A DNA stretch of 9,151 nucleotides from Ignavibacteriota bacterium. GTDB taxonomy: Bacteria; Bacteroidota; Ignavibacteria; Tepidaquicellales; Tepidaquicellaceae. Positions 1 to 5,862 of this stretch are shown in pieces (position 1 is the stretch's first letter; each line of letters starts with the position of its first letter). The notes under the pieces are model-generated. The model saw only the letters and a program-made list of their open reading frames with translations, was not told the DNA's origin and did no database searches. Position numbers and translations under genes: made by a program. Location: assembly GCA_003158365.1 (NCBI GenBank), contig PMIW01000229.1:1-9151 (forward strand), written 5' to 3'.

Positions 1-1
1 C

Positions 2-505
2 AACCGGACCGGACGCCAGTTTACTGGAGACGCTTCGGGGGATTTCTTCTACCCGGCACTTTATCGGGTCGGATTTGCCTCCCAGCCCGTTTCCGTTTCC
101 CGTGACGATGGCCTGACGCTCTCTGACCTCTATACGGCTCCTGTCTGCCGCTGCGCCCCGCCGAACAACAAACCCACTTCTCAGGAAATGGCCAACTGCC
201 AGCCGTATCTCGAGCGTGAATTCGATCTCATCCGGCCGAAAATCCTTGTTGCACTGGGCCGGATTGCTTTTGATGCTATTCTGGGCATATTCCATCCTGT
301 TTCCAATCTGGAAGATGAAACCCCCATCGTTTTTTCTCATGCTGCTGTTTACCATCTGCAAACTTCTACTTCCAATATTCATCTTACCGACTTCTGGCTG
401 GTCTGTTCCTACCACCCCAGCCGACAGAATACCCAGACCGGGCGCCTGACCGTAGAGATGTTCGACCGCGTGTGGGAGTTGGCCAGAAAAATGTTGTCCC
501 CTTAA
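2..505 (+). CDS. Uracil-DNA glycosylase, family 4/5 type (UdgB-like), 5'-truncated
   Basis: The reading frame is open from the left edge (first full codon at 2) to TAA at 503-505, giving 167 residues without the N-terminus. An ATG at 188 is internal, because conserved family sequence lies upstream of it. The enzyme removes uracil (in family 5 also other deaminated bases) from DNA to start base excision repair in the cytoplasm. Visible signatures, numbered within the fragment, are NRTGRQFTGD at the start; the segment VCRCAPPNNKPT followed by C66, where C51 and C66 would be two of the four Fe-S cluster cysteines; the hydrophobic strand LVALGRIAFDAIL; and the C-terminal active-site motif HPSRQNTQTGRLT from H138. 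The N-terminal part with the GEAPG-type motif and the other two cysteines lies outside the window. The RDDGL and HPSxQNTxTGRLT wording resembles family 5 (UdgB) more than family 4, but the missing N-terminus prevents a firm choice. The gene is GC-rich (about 62% in 421-480), unlike the right part of the window. Confidence 0.88.
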   Translation, partial: NRTGRQFTGDASGDFFYPALYRVGFASQPVSVSRDDGLTLSDLYTAPVCRCAPPNNKPTSQEMANCQPYLEREFDLIRPKILVALGRIAFDAILGIFHPVSNLEDETPIVFSHAAVYHLQTSTSNIHLTDFWLVCSYHPSRQNTQTGRLTVEMFDRVWELARKMLSP

Positions 506-528
506 AATCTTTGCGAAAAAACAGAAAT

Positions 529-578
529 CACTTTTTTTTAGGTTTGAAAAGCAACGCTTTTCAAACCTGAAAAAAGTG
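529..578 (+). terminator. Long hairpin after the UDG gene
   Basis: A perfect 13-bp inverted repeat pairs 540-552 with 556-568 around an AAC triloop. It can be extended outward because CAC plus a T-run (529-539) faces an A-run plus GTG (570-578), giving about 22 base pairs in all. It starts 24 bases after the UDG stop and precedes the next gene on the same strand, so a transcription end or mRNA 3'-end stabiliser is likely. It is not a textbook intrinsic terminator: the T-run precedes the core stem and an A-run follows it on the + strand. Confidence 0.55.
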
Positions 579-595
579 AAGCCCGCACCTATAAG
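567..595 (+). promoter_or_regulatory. Possible promoter for the selenoprotein gene
   Basis: CTGAAA at 567-572 and TATAAG at 590-595 are 17 bases apart and could be -35 and -10 elements. Transcription would then start near 602, about 50 bases ahead of the ATG at 654. The -35 overlaps the right flank of the preceding hairpin. The match is weak and rests on inspection only. Confidence 0.25.
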
Positions 596-644
596 ATGAT
601 AATGGATAAGGGGGTACAATGGTTATAAGATTATGTGGGATAAG
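591..644 (+). repeat. Imperfect 20-base direct repeat upstream of the selenoprotein gene
   Basis: ATAAGATGATAATGGATAAG at 591-610 recurs at 625-644 as ATAAGATTATGTGGGATAAG, identical at 16 of 20 positions and 34 bases apart start to start. The second copy runs into the GAAGG ribosome-binding site (644-648). This could be a paired operator or a small duplication of the leader; no function can be assigned. Confidence 0.4.
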
Positions 645-653
645 AAGGTCAGA

Positions 654-1112
654 ATGCAGGAAAAAATTAAAGAGAATGTCATTGCCCCGGATTTCGAGCT
701 GGTAGATACGCAAGGGAAAACTATCCGGTTGTCAGAGTTCCGCGGCAAATACGTCGTTCTGGTATTGATGCGCGGCTTTATGTGACCCTACTGCCGCAAA
801 CATCTGGCGCAGTTGCGCCAGGACTACTGTGAGTTTCAAGAACGGGAAATCGAAATCATTGCCCTGGGACCCGATGGCCCCAACGCTTTCCGAAAATATT
901 GGCAGGAAGAGCAGCTGCCTTTCATCGGCTGCCCGGATATAAAATCCCAGGTGGCTGACCGCTATTACCAGGAAGTGAACCTGTTGAAGCTCGGGCGCAT
1001 GCCCGCAGTTTTTGTGATTGATAAAGAAGGCCAGATCCGCTATGCTCATTACGGTGATTCAATGGCCGATATTCCCCCCACGTCCGAGTTATTAAACGTG
1101 ATTTTGGACTAA
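654..1112 (+). CDS. Selenocysteine-containing peroxiredoxin-like (AhpC/TSA, thioredoxin-fold) protein
   Basis: The frame runs from ATG at 654 to TAA at 1110-1112 with one in-frame TGA at 783-785, giving 152 residues if TGA is read as selenocysteine. The TGA lies in FM-U-PYCRKHLAQL, exactly where AhpC/TSA and thioredoxin-like relatives have the N-terminal Cys of CxxC; the resolving partner is Cys47. Homologous sequence is continuous on both sides: an N-terminal APDFELVDTQGK strand, LSEFRGKYVVLVLM before the motif, and a cis-proline segment GRMPAVFVIDKEGQIRY (Pro117) after it. Other cysteines are C59 and C93. The start is supported by GAAGG (644-648) five bases upstream; an in-frame ATG at 633 has no such site. 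A SECIS-like hairpin follows the TGA. The protein is probably a cytoplasmic (no signal peptide) peroxide or disulfide reductase; its substrate is unknown. An automatic call would give only the 99-codon part from TTG 813 or a pseudogene. Gene and neighbours to the left are about 50% GC. Confidence 0.82.
783..822 (+). promoter_or_regulatory. Bacterial SECIS element (UGA plus downstream stem-loop)
   Basis: After UGA 783-785, CTGGCGC (804-810) and GCGCCAG (815-821) form a perfect 7-bp stem closed by the tetraloop AGTT (811-814). A T803-G822 wobble extends it. There are 25 bases between the UGA and the apical loop, and a G is the second loop base. This fits the known bacterial SECIS rules: a short stable stem, a G in the first two loop bases, and roughly 16-37 bases from UGA. 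The element would bind SelB with Sec-tRNA and allow readthrough. It lies inside the coding sequence of conserved residues, so codon constraint and RNA structure overlap. Confidence 0.75.
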
Positions 1113-1117
1113 CCGAA

Positions 1118-1168
1118 TTATTTTATGGATTGTTTGGCAGCATAGCTGCCAAACAATCCATAAAATAA
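1118..1168. terminator. 24-bp perfect hairpin between convergent genes
   Basis: Bases 1118-1141 are the exact reverse complement of 1145-1168, separated by the triloop ATA. The hairpin begins 5 bases after the peroxiredoxin stop and lies 43 bases beyond the enolase stop on the other strand. A bidirectional transcription terminator is the natural reading. No clear T-run follows on either strand, though the base of the stem is A/T-rich. The apex (GCAGC-ATA-GCTGC) has the same layout as the hairpin at 529-578 (AAGC-AAC-GCTT): a GC clamp on a triloop. Confidence 0.6.
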
Positions 1169-1211
1169 GGTATTTTGAAAGATATTCAACAGTAATTACA
1201 TCGAAATAACT

Positions 1212-2516
1212 TTATGCCTGCTTGATGGCTTCCCAGCCGGCGTATTTGGCGGTGTCGCCAAGCTCGGTTTCGATGCGCAGGAGCTGGTTGTACTTGGCAA
1301 CCCTGTCTGTCCTGGAAACCGAACCTGTTTTTATCTGCCCTGAATTTACTGCAACTGCAAAATCAGCAATTGTTGTATCTTCTGTTTCTCCGCTCCTGTG
1401 GCTTATTACGGTTGTATATCCGTTTGATACCGCAAGGTTTACGCAATCAAATGTCTCCGTAAGAGACCCTATCTGATTCAGTTTTATTAATATCGAGTTT
1501 GCAATATTTTTTTCAATTCCTTCTTTTAAAATTGCAGGATTGGTTACAAATATGTCATCTCCTACAATCTGAATTTTATTACCGAGTACCTTTGTCAAAT
1601 TTGCCCAGCCTTCCCAGTCATTTTCCGCAAGACCGTCTTCGATGCTTACTATCGGGTAATCTTTTACAAAACCTTCATACATTTTTATCATTTCATCCGA
1701 AGATTTTGAAGTAATGTGCGATTTATAAAATTCATAAATACCGGTCTTCTTGTTCTTCGGATCTGTTTTGAACATTTCACTTGCGGCAGTATCAATTGCA
1801 AGAAAAACATCACTGCCCGGCTTATAACCTGCTTTTTCGATTGCTTTAATAATCACTTCAAATGCCTCAGCGTTGGATTTCAGACTCGGTGCAAATCCTC
1901 CTTCATCTCCTACAGATGTATTATATCCTTTTTCATTTAAAACTTTTTTAAGTGAATGGAAAACTTCAACTCCGCATCTCAATGCCTTTGAGAATTTATC
2001 GAATCCGGCAGGAACAATCATGAATTCCTGTATATCAACCGTATTATCTGCGTGCTTACCGCCGTTAAGTATGTTCATCATGGGTACTGGAATTGTATTT
2101 GCACGAATTCCGCCTAAATAAGTATATAATGGCAGTCTCGAATAATTCGCACTCGCATATGCGCAGGCAAGCGATACGCCTAAAATTGCATTTGCACCCA
2201 GTTTTGCTTTAGTTGGGGTTCCGTCGAGCTTAATCATCAGTTCATCAATTTCCTTTTGGTCGCGCGGGTCAAATCCTATTAATTTTGGTGCAATGATTTT
2301 ATTCACATTTTGAACTGCTTTTGTTACACCTTTGCCTGAAAAACGGGTTTTGTCGCCATCCCGTAACTCGACAGCTTCCCTTTCCCCTGTGGATGCTCCG
2401 GATGGAATTGCAGCCCGGCCCATTATTCCGTCATCAAGTATTACATCGACCTCAATTGTCGGATTACCTCTTGAGTCTAATATCTCTCTGGAAATTATAT
2501 ATTTAATTGAAGGCAT
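1212..2516 (-). CDS. eno: Enolase (phosphopyruvate hydratase)
   Basis: A complete 434-residue enolase, the usual bacterial length, that interconverts 2-phosphoglycerate and phosphoenolpyruvate in glycolysis and gluconeogenesis. The N-terminal domain opens with ISREILDSRGNPTIEVDV, and the substrate loop GASTGERE is at 40-47. In the TIM barrel, H155 (GGKHADN), the catalytic acid/base E205 (GDEGGFAP) and catalytic K345 (LIKLNQIGS) are present. The Mg2+ ligands are D242, E293 (SIEDGL) and D320 (VGDD). H373-R374-S375 (SHRSGETED) and K396 (GQIKTGS) complete the active site. Start is ATG 2514-2516; the leader is A/T-rich without a Shine-Dalgarno sequence. The last 30 or so codons (about 1212-1310) are GC-rich with G/C third positions (about 57% GC in 1261-1320), whereas the preceding codons are AT-rich (37% in 1321-1380 and 27% in 1501-1560). 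This suggests a recombination or assembly junction near SRTDRVAKYN. The protein itself looks intact. Confidence 0.97.
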   Translation of the reverse strand: MPSIKYIISREILDSRGNPTIEVDVILDDGIMGRAAIPSGASTGEREAVELRDGDKTRFSGKGVTKAVQNVNKIIAPKLIGFDPRDQKEIDELMIKLDGTPTKAKLGANAILGVSLACAYASANYSRLPLYTYLGGIRANTIPVPMMNILNGGKHADNTVDIQEFMIVPAGFDKFSKALRCGVEVFHSLKKVLNEKGYNTSVGDEGGFAPSLKSNAEAFEVIIKAIEKAGYKPGSDVFLAIDTAASEMFKTDPKNKKTGIYEFYKSHITSKSSDEMIKMYEGFVKDYPIVSIEDGLAENDWEGWANLTKVLGNKIQIVGDDIFVTNPAILKEGIEKNIANSILIKLNQIGSLTETFDCVNLAVSNGYTTVISHRSGETEDTTIADFAVAVNSGQIKTGSVSRTDRVAKYNQLLRIETELGDTAKYAGWEAIKQA

Positions 2517-2545
2517 TATGATTGGTTTATTTGTTAAAAAAGTGG

Positions 2546-2574
2546 AATTTAACCTATAAATCTTAAGAAATCAA
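2546..2574 (-). promoter_or_regulatory. Possible eno promoter
   Basis: On the minus strand TTGATT (2574-2569) and TAAATT (2551-2546) are separated by 17 bases, a sigma70-like arrangement. It would place the transcription start near 2540, about 24 bases before the eno ATG. The region is very A/T-rich, so chance matches are likely. Confidence 0.35.
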
Positions 2575-2655
2575 TGAAGTTAGCTGTGCATACATTTCAA
2601 ATTTACTAATATTTTAATTTTAATATTTAATATAGTTTAAAAAGTGTAAAATCTC

Positions 2656-2682
2656 TTGATATTGTAACTTTAATAATATAAT
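2656..2682 (+). promoter_or_regulatory. Possible promoter for the copper/silver efflux cluster
   Basis: TTGATA (2656-2661) and a perfect TATAAT (2677-2682) are separated by 15 bases, somewhat short of the ideal 17. Transcription would start near 2689, about 24 bases before the TTG start at 2713. The divergent intergenic region 2517-2712 holds no gene. It is extremely A/T-rich with repeated TAATATTT-like strings at about 2607-2635, and I see no recognisable metal-regulator operator in it. Confidence 0.4.
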
Positions 2683-2712
2683 TTCGTTTAGTTTATTAAA
2701 TTAAATGGACTA

Positions 2713-3108
2713 TTGAGCAATACAAAAAAAATATTAACAAATGTTTTGATTTTACTGGTATTATTATCCAATGCCAGTTATGCGGTCTCGTCATCACTCT
2801 GCGAAATGTCTAAAAAAACTGTATGCAAATGCTCGTCGAATAACGATAACAACTTAAATAGTTCAGCAGAAAAATTATCCAATCAAACAAAATCCTGCTG
2901 CAAAATAGAAATTAAGTTTATTTCCAACTCATCCGATTTTGAAAACAATGATAAAGTTAGTAAATACAATATATCAACAGTATTAATATTTAAAAATACT
3001 TCTCAATTATCAAATCCTTCCTACTCTAAAATTAAAGCGAAGGACATATTACTCTTTTTCAAAATACCCAATGATATTCCCGTGAAGAATTCTTCACTGC
3101 TGATTTAA
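2713..3108 (+). CDS. Small secreted Cys-rich protein, HYC_CC_PP family-like
   Basis: A 131-residue protein with a hydrophobic signal segment at about 7-24 (ILTNVLILLVLLSNASYA), so it is probably exported. Cysteines follow in SLCEMSKKTVCKCS and in the pair KSCCKIEIKF near residues 62-63, and the C-terminus ends IPNDIPVKNSSLLI. This layout resembles the Bacteroidota HYC_CC_PP small proteins found near metal-transport genes: a signal peptide, a first Cys motif, SCCK followed by an acidic segment, and a C-terminal proline motif before a hydrophobic end. Here the HYC motif reads SLC and the PP pair is split. The assignment is by eye and moderate. The start is TTG at 2713: an in-frame stop at 2689-2691 and the absence of any in-frame ATG before the signal peptide force a non-ATG start. 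It lies 100 bases upstream of the TolC-family gene on the same strand and may be the first gene of the efflux operon. A role in binding or sensing thiophilic metal is inferred from the cysteines and context. Confidence 0.65.
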   Translation: MSNTKKILTNVLILLVLLSNASYAVSSSLCEMSKKTVCKCSSNNDNNLNSSAEKLSNQTKSCCKIEIKFISNSSDFENNDKVSKYNISTVLIFKNTSQLSNPSYSKIKAKDILLFFKIPNDIPVKNSSLLI

Positions 3109-3132
3109 ACTTACCTCGTATCTTATCTTACT

Positions 3133-3151
3133 TCCGGTTATTGTAACCGGA
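3133..3151 (+). terminator. Short perfect hairpin between the small Cys-rich gene and the efflux genes
   Basis: TCCGGTTA (3133-3140) pairs with TAACCGGA (3144-3151) around a TTG loop. It is the only GC-containing block in an otherwise A/T-rich 100-base gap (3109-3208). No T-run follows directly, so it could be a weak terminator, an mRNA processing or stability element that sets expression between the two genes, or a dyad-symmetric operator. Confidence 0.4.
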
Positions 3152-3208
3152 GAAAATCTATTTATTAGTTTTAAAGTTTTAACTGTATATAAATTTTAAA
3201 TAAGTTTT

Positions 3209-4474
3209 ATGAAATATATAATTGCAATAGTTATTGCATTATTAACTGCATCAACATCATTTGGACAGCAGACTTCGGATACATCAAAGTCATTTGGTCT
3301 CGATTACTTGATTGAAAATGCAGTCAGTAAAAATACAAAATTTGAGGCAATAGAATACCAGAGAAAAATCGAGCTCATTAAAAAAGAACAGGTAAACAAG
3401 CAGCCAATGCCAATGTTCGAGGCAATGATTGATTATATCCCGCTTGATTTTATGGCAAAACCCGAATACGACGGATTCCTGACGCAGAGAATAATGCTTC
3501 CCGGTAAACTGAGTACAATGGAGCTAATGAGCGATGTTAATGCAAAGAAGCAATTTATTATCAAAGAACAATTAAAGATAGAACTGATACGACAAATTAA
3601 GGCATATTATTTTAGCCTTTATTATTATGAAAAACTTCTTGGGTTTAATAATGAATACCGGGATATACTTAAGAGTATTATAAAAACTCTAGAGAACAGT
3701 TATTCAGCAGGAATGGGCTCTCAAAGCCAGATACTAAAAATGAATAATGAGATCCAGATGCTGGAATTTGAAAGAACAGAAATGGAAGCCATGAGAAAAG
3801 TATATGTAAATAATCTTAAAGTGATATCAAATCTTAATATCCCTGATGACTTCCATACAAAGGATTTGCAAATAATAATGAATACGCAATATGATATGGA
3901 TTCATTAAAGCTTACTGATGTCCTGATAAAAAATAATCCCGAATTCAAAATGATTGATAATATGATTGACGGCTCAAGGGTTGAAAAGAAAATAGCTGAA
4001 CTGGACAGGACACCTGATTTTACATTTAAAGGCGGATACAGGTATATGGCTGCCCAGCCGATGAGCTTCCTGACTTTCAGCATAGGAATAGATTTACCGT
4101 TTATGCCGTGGAATTCAAAAAGAATAGACGCGATGGTAGATGAAAAAACAGCGATGGAGCTTCAGGCAATGTCTTCAAAAAACTCTGCACTGCAATATAT
4201 GAAAAATGAATTGCAGGGAATGCTGATAATGATAAATTCACTGAGAAGTAAAATTACTTATCTGAAAGAAGTATTATATCCCCAGACTCAGCAGACTTTT
4301 AATTCTACTTTGGTTTCGTATTCTTCAGGTTCAGGCGAATTTATGAACTTGCTTGATTCTTACAGGAAACTGAGAGAAGTTTCGCAAATGCTCGCGAAAG
4401 AAGAAACGGAATTATTAAAACAATATGGCGAACTTGAATTCCTGCTCGGCAGGCAAATAACAAAAATAAATTAA
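3209..4474 (+). CDS. cusC: TolC-family outer-membrane channel of Cu/Ag efflux (CusC-like)
   Basis: A 421-residue outer-membrane factor that would form the exit duct of the tripartite efflux pump. A signal peptide is visible (MKYIIAIVIALLTASTSFG, cleavage probably before QQ at 20). No lipobox cysteine is present, unlike E. coli CusC. The two long helical repeats of the family span roughly 25-210 and 232-415. Each has the expected turn motifs: RIMLPGKLS near 95-103, YSAGMGSQSQILKMNNEI near 155-172, and YSSGSGEFMNLLDSYRKL in the second repeat near 371-388. The protein is unusually rich in methionine (about 28 of 421), including QPMPMFEAM (65-73) and AAQPMSF...PFMPW (281-301), which fits a soft-metal substrate. 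The ATG has no Shine-Dalgarno sequence. The stop is 11 bases before the adaptor gene, so co-transcription is likely. The Cu/Ag assignment comes mainly from the neighbouring cusB and cusA, since TolC proteins alone do not reveal substrate. Confidence 0.85.
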   Translation: MKYIIAIVIALLTASTSFGQQTSDTSKSFGLDYLIENAVSKNTKFEAIEYQRKIELIKKEQVNKQPMPMFEAMIDYIPLDFMAKPEYDGFLTQRIMLPGKLSTMELMSDVNAKKQFIIKEQLKIELIRQIKAYYFSLYYYEKLLGFNNEYRDILKSIIKTLENSYSAGMGSQSQILKMNNEIQMLEFERTEMEAMRKVYVNNLKVISNLNIPDDFHTKDLQIIMNTQYDMDSLKLTDVLIKNNPEFKMIDNMIDGSRVEKKIAELDRTPDFTFKGGYRYMAAQPMSFLTFSIGIDLPFMPWNSKRIDAMVDEKTAMELQAMSSKNSALQYMKNELQGMLIMINSLRSKITYLKEVLYPQTQQTFNSTLVSYSSGSGEFMNLLDSYRKLREVSQMLAKEETELLKQYGELEFLLGRQITKIN

Positions 4475-4485
4475 TATTTAATGGT

Positions 4486-5829
4486 ATGAATAAGAAAACA
4501 ATAATAATAATTAGTATAATAATTGGTTTGCTGGTTTTATCAAACGGTTTTATGGTTTATTATTTTGTTTTTAACAAAAACAAAGAACAGGTAAACACAA
4601 AAAAATCCGAACTGTATGTTTGCCCGATGCATCCCCAGATTCAGCAGGACCATCCGGGAACCTGCCCGATATGCAATATGGAGCTTGTCTTAAAAGGCAG
4701 CGCAGATAAAATGGAAGATACCAGCGGAGTTAAACCCTACAAAGAACTTGGAGAGATCGTACTTTCCCCTGCACAACAGGTTCTTGCAAATGTGAAAACT
4801 CAGACCGCTCAATACGGAGATTTTTTGAATTCGATAGAAGCAAACGGAATTGTAAAGCTGAGAGATGATGCATCACGTCAGATTTCTTCTCCCGTTAAAG
4901 GTAAAATCACTAAACTGTATATAAACTATGAAGGGCAGAAAGTAAGCAAAGATCAAAAAGCATTCGAACTTTATTCACCCGAACTAATTGCTACTCAAAG
5001 GGAATTTTTGCTTGCATATGAAAATTATCTTCGAGCGCAGGAATCCCCGAACCTTGGAATAAAGGAAAGTGCCCTCTCGGTTTTAAACGCCTCAAAACAA
5101 AGACTTCTGCTTTGGTTCGTGGATGAGAAACAAATTAACGAACTGATGGAAACAAGACAGGTAAGGAACTCTCTTACATATTATTCCGATTTCAGCGGTG
5201 TGGTTACAAAAAAATATTTCAACGAGGGAAGCTGGGTAATGGAAGGAGCTACTATTCTCGATGTTGTGAATCTTTCATCTGTCTGGATTATGGCAAACAT
5301 ATATGAAAATGACATTAATAAAATCAGAACAGGGCAATCAGCTGAAATCACTTTAACCGGTGAAGATAAAACCATAAAAGGCAAAATCGATTATATCACT
5401 CCTTTTGTAAATACAGATACAAGAACAGTTGAAGTCAGAATCACTGCTCCTAATAATAATTCCACATTGAAACCGGGAACTTATGTTAAAGCAAAAATTC
5501 AAACAGAAAAAACTTACAACTCGATTGTTTTACCAAGAACTGCTGTACTCCGGTCAGGTAAAATGGATATGGTTTATATAAAAAAATCCGGAAATATTTT
5601 CGTGCCTAAAGAAGTAGTCGTGAGCGGTGAAAAAGACGGCAATATATATATAAAATCAGGAATTGATGAAGGTGATGAAGTCGTGGTCAGCGCGGGATTC
5701 TTAATAGACAGCGAAAGTCAAATACAGATGGGTTCCGGAAATAATATGGAAGGCATGGATATGCCTGAGAAAAAAAACGATACTGAAATAAAAGATAAGG
5801 ATGCTATGAAAGATATGAAAAACAAATAA
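4486..5829 (+). CDS. cusB: CusB-type periplasmic adaptor (membrane fusion protein) with N-terminal metal-binding domain
   Basis: A 447-residue HlyD/RND adaptor that links the inner-membrane pump to the TolC-type channel. One N-terminal membrane anchor or uncleaved signal lies at about 4-28. It is followed by a heavy-metal-binding domain at 43-70 with C46-P-M-H49-P and G-T-C60-P-I-C63-N-M-E-L, a module typical of Cu/Ag adaptors. The barrel-sandwich halves are near 110-160 (RQISSPVKGKITKLYINYEG) and 230-262 (YSDFSGVVTKKYFNEGSWV), with a helical hairpin between them. The beta-barrel (about 263-340, VWIMANIYENDINKIRTGQ) and the membrane-proximal domain (about 345-412, VLPRTAVLRSGKMDMVYIKK) follow. 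A Met-rich, charged tail (about 415-447: MGSGNNMEGMDMPEKK and MKDMKNK) could add further Cu(I)/Ag(I) ligands. Gaps are 11 bases to the channel gene and 33 to the next gene. No Shine-Dalgarno sequence precedes the ATG. Confidence 0.93.
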   Translation: MNKKTIIIISIIIGLLVLSNGFMVYYFVFNKNKEQVNTKKSELYVCPMHPQIQQDHPGTCPICNMELVLKGSADKMEDTSGVKPYKELGEIVLSPAQQVLANVKTQTAQYGDFLNSIEANGIVKLRDDASRQISSPVKGKITKLYINYEGQKVSKDQKAFELYSPELIATQREFLLAYENYLRAQESPNLGIKESALSVLNASKQRLLLWFVDEKQINELMETRQVRNSLTYYSDFSGVVTKKYFNEGSWVMEGATILDVVNLSSVWIMANIYENDINKIRTGQSAEITLTGEDKTIKGKIDYITPFVNTDTRTVEVRITAPNNNSTLKPGTYVKAKIQTEKTYNSIVLPRTAVLRSGKMDMVYIKKSGNIFVPKEVVVSGEKDGNIYIKSGIDEGDEVVVSAGFLIDSESQIQMGSGNNMEGMDMPEKKNDTEIKDKDAMKDMKNK

Positions 5830-5862
5830 AAACAATTAATAATAAAAATAAAAAAAAGAAGA

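Noticed and set aside
216..449. 77-codon + strand frame overlapping the UDG gene
   Set aside because: It is another frame of the UDG gene, which has the HPSRQNTQTGRLT motif in the correct frame.
783..785. Nonsense mutation making the peroxiredoxin a pseudogene, or a genetic code with reassigned TGA
   Set aside because: The TGA replaces precisely the redox Cys and is followed by a SECIS-like hairpin. The rest of the frame is intact, and no other gene in the window contains an in-frame TGA, so general recoding is not supported.
732..1049. Open frame on the minus strand across the selenoprotein gene
   Set aside because: It is a shadow of the peroxiredoxin-like gene, with no recognisable motifs, while the + strand frame carries clear family signatures.
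1222..2559. Several + strand frames opposite eno (1222-1476, 1499-1714, 1716-1940, 1873-2121, 2321-2506, 2332-2559)
   Set aside because: All are antisense shadows of a full-length enolase with intact catalytic residues.
2607..2635. Repeated TAATATTT-like strings in the divergent promoter region
   Set aside because: The region is almost pure A/T, so short direct and inverted repeats arise by composition alone, and no operator consensus is recognisable.
2705..2716. Three-codon mini-ORF ATG GAC TAT TGA overlapping the TTG start of the small Cys-rich gene
   Set aside because: A translation-coupling leader is possible, but such a short match is expected by chance; noted only because it is the nearest ATG.
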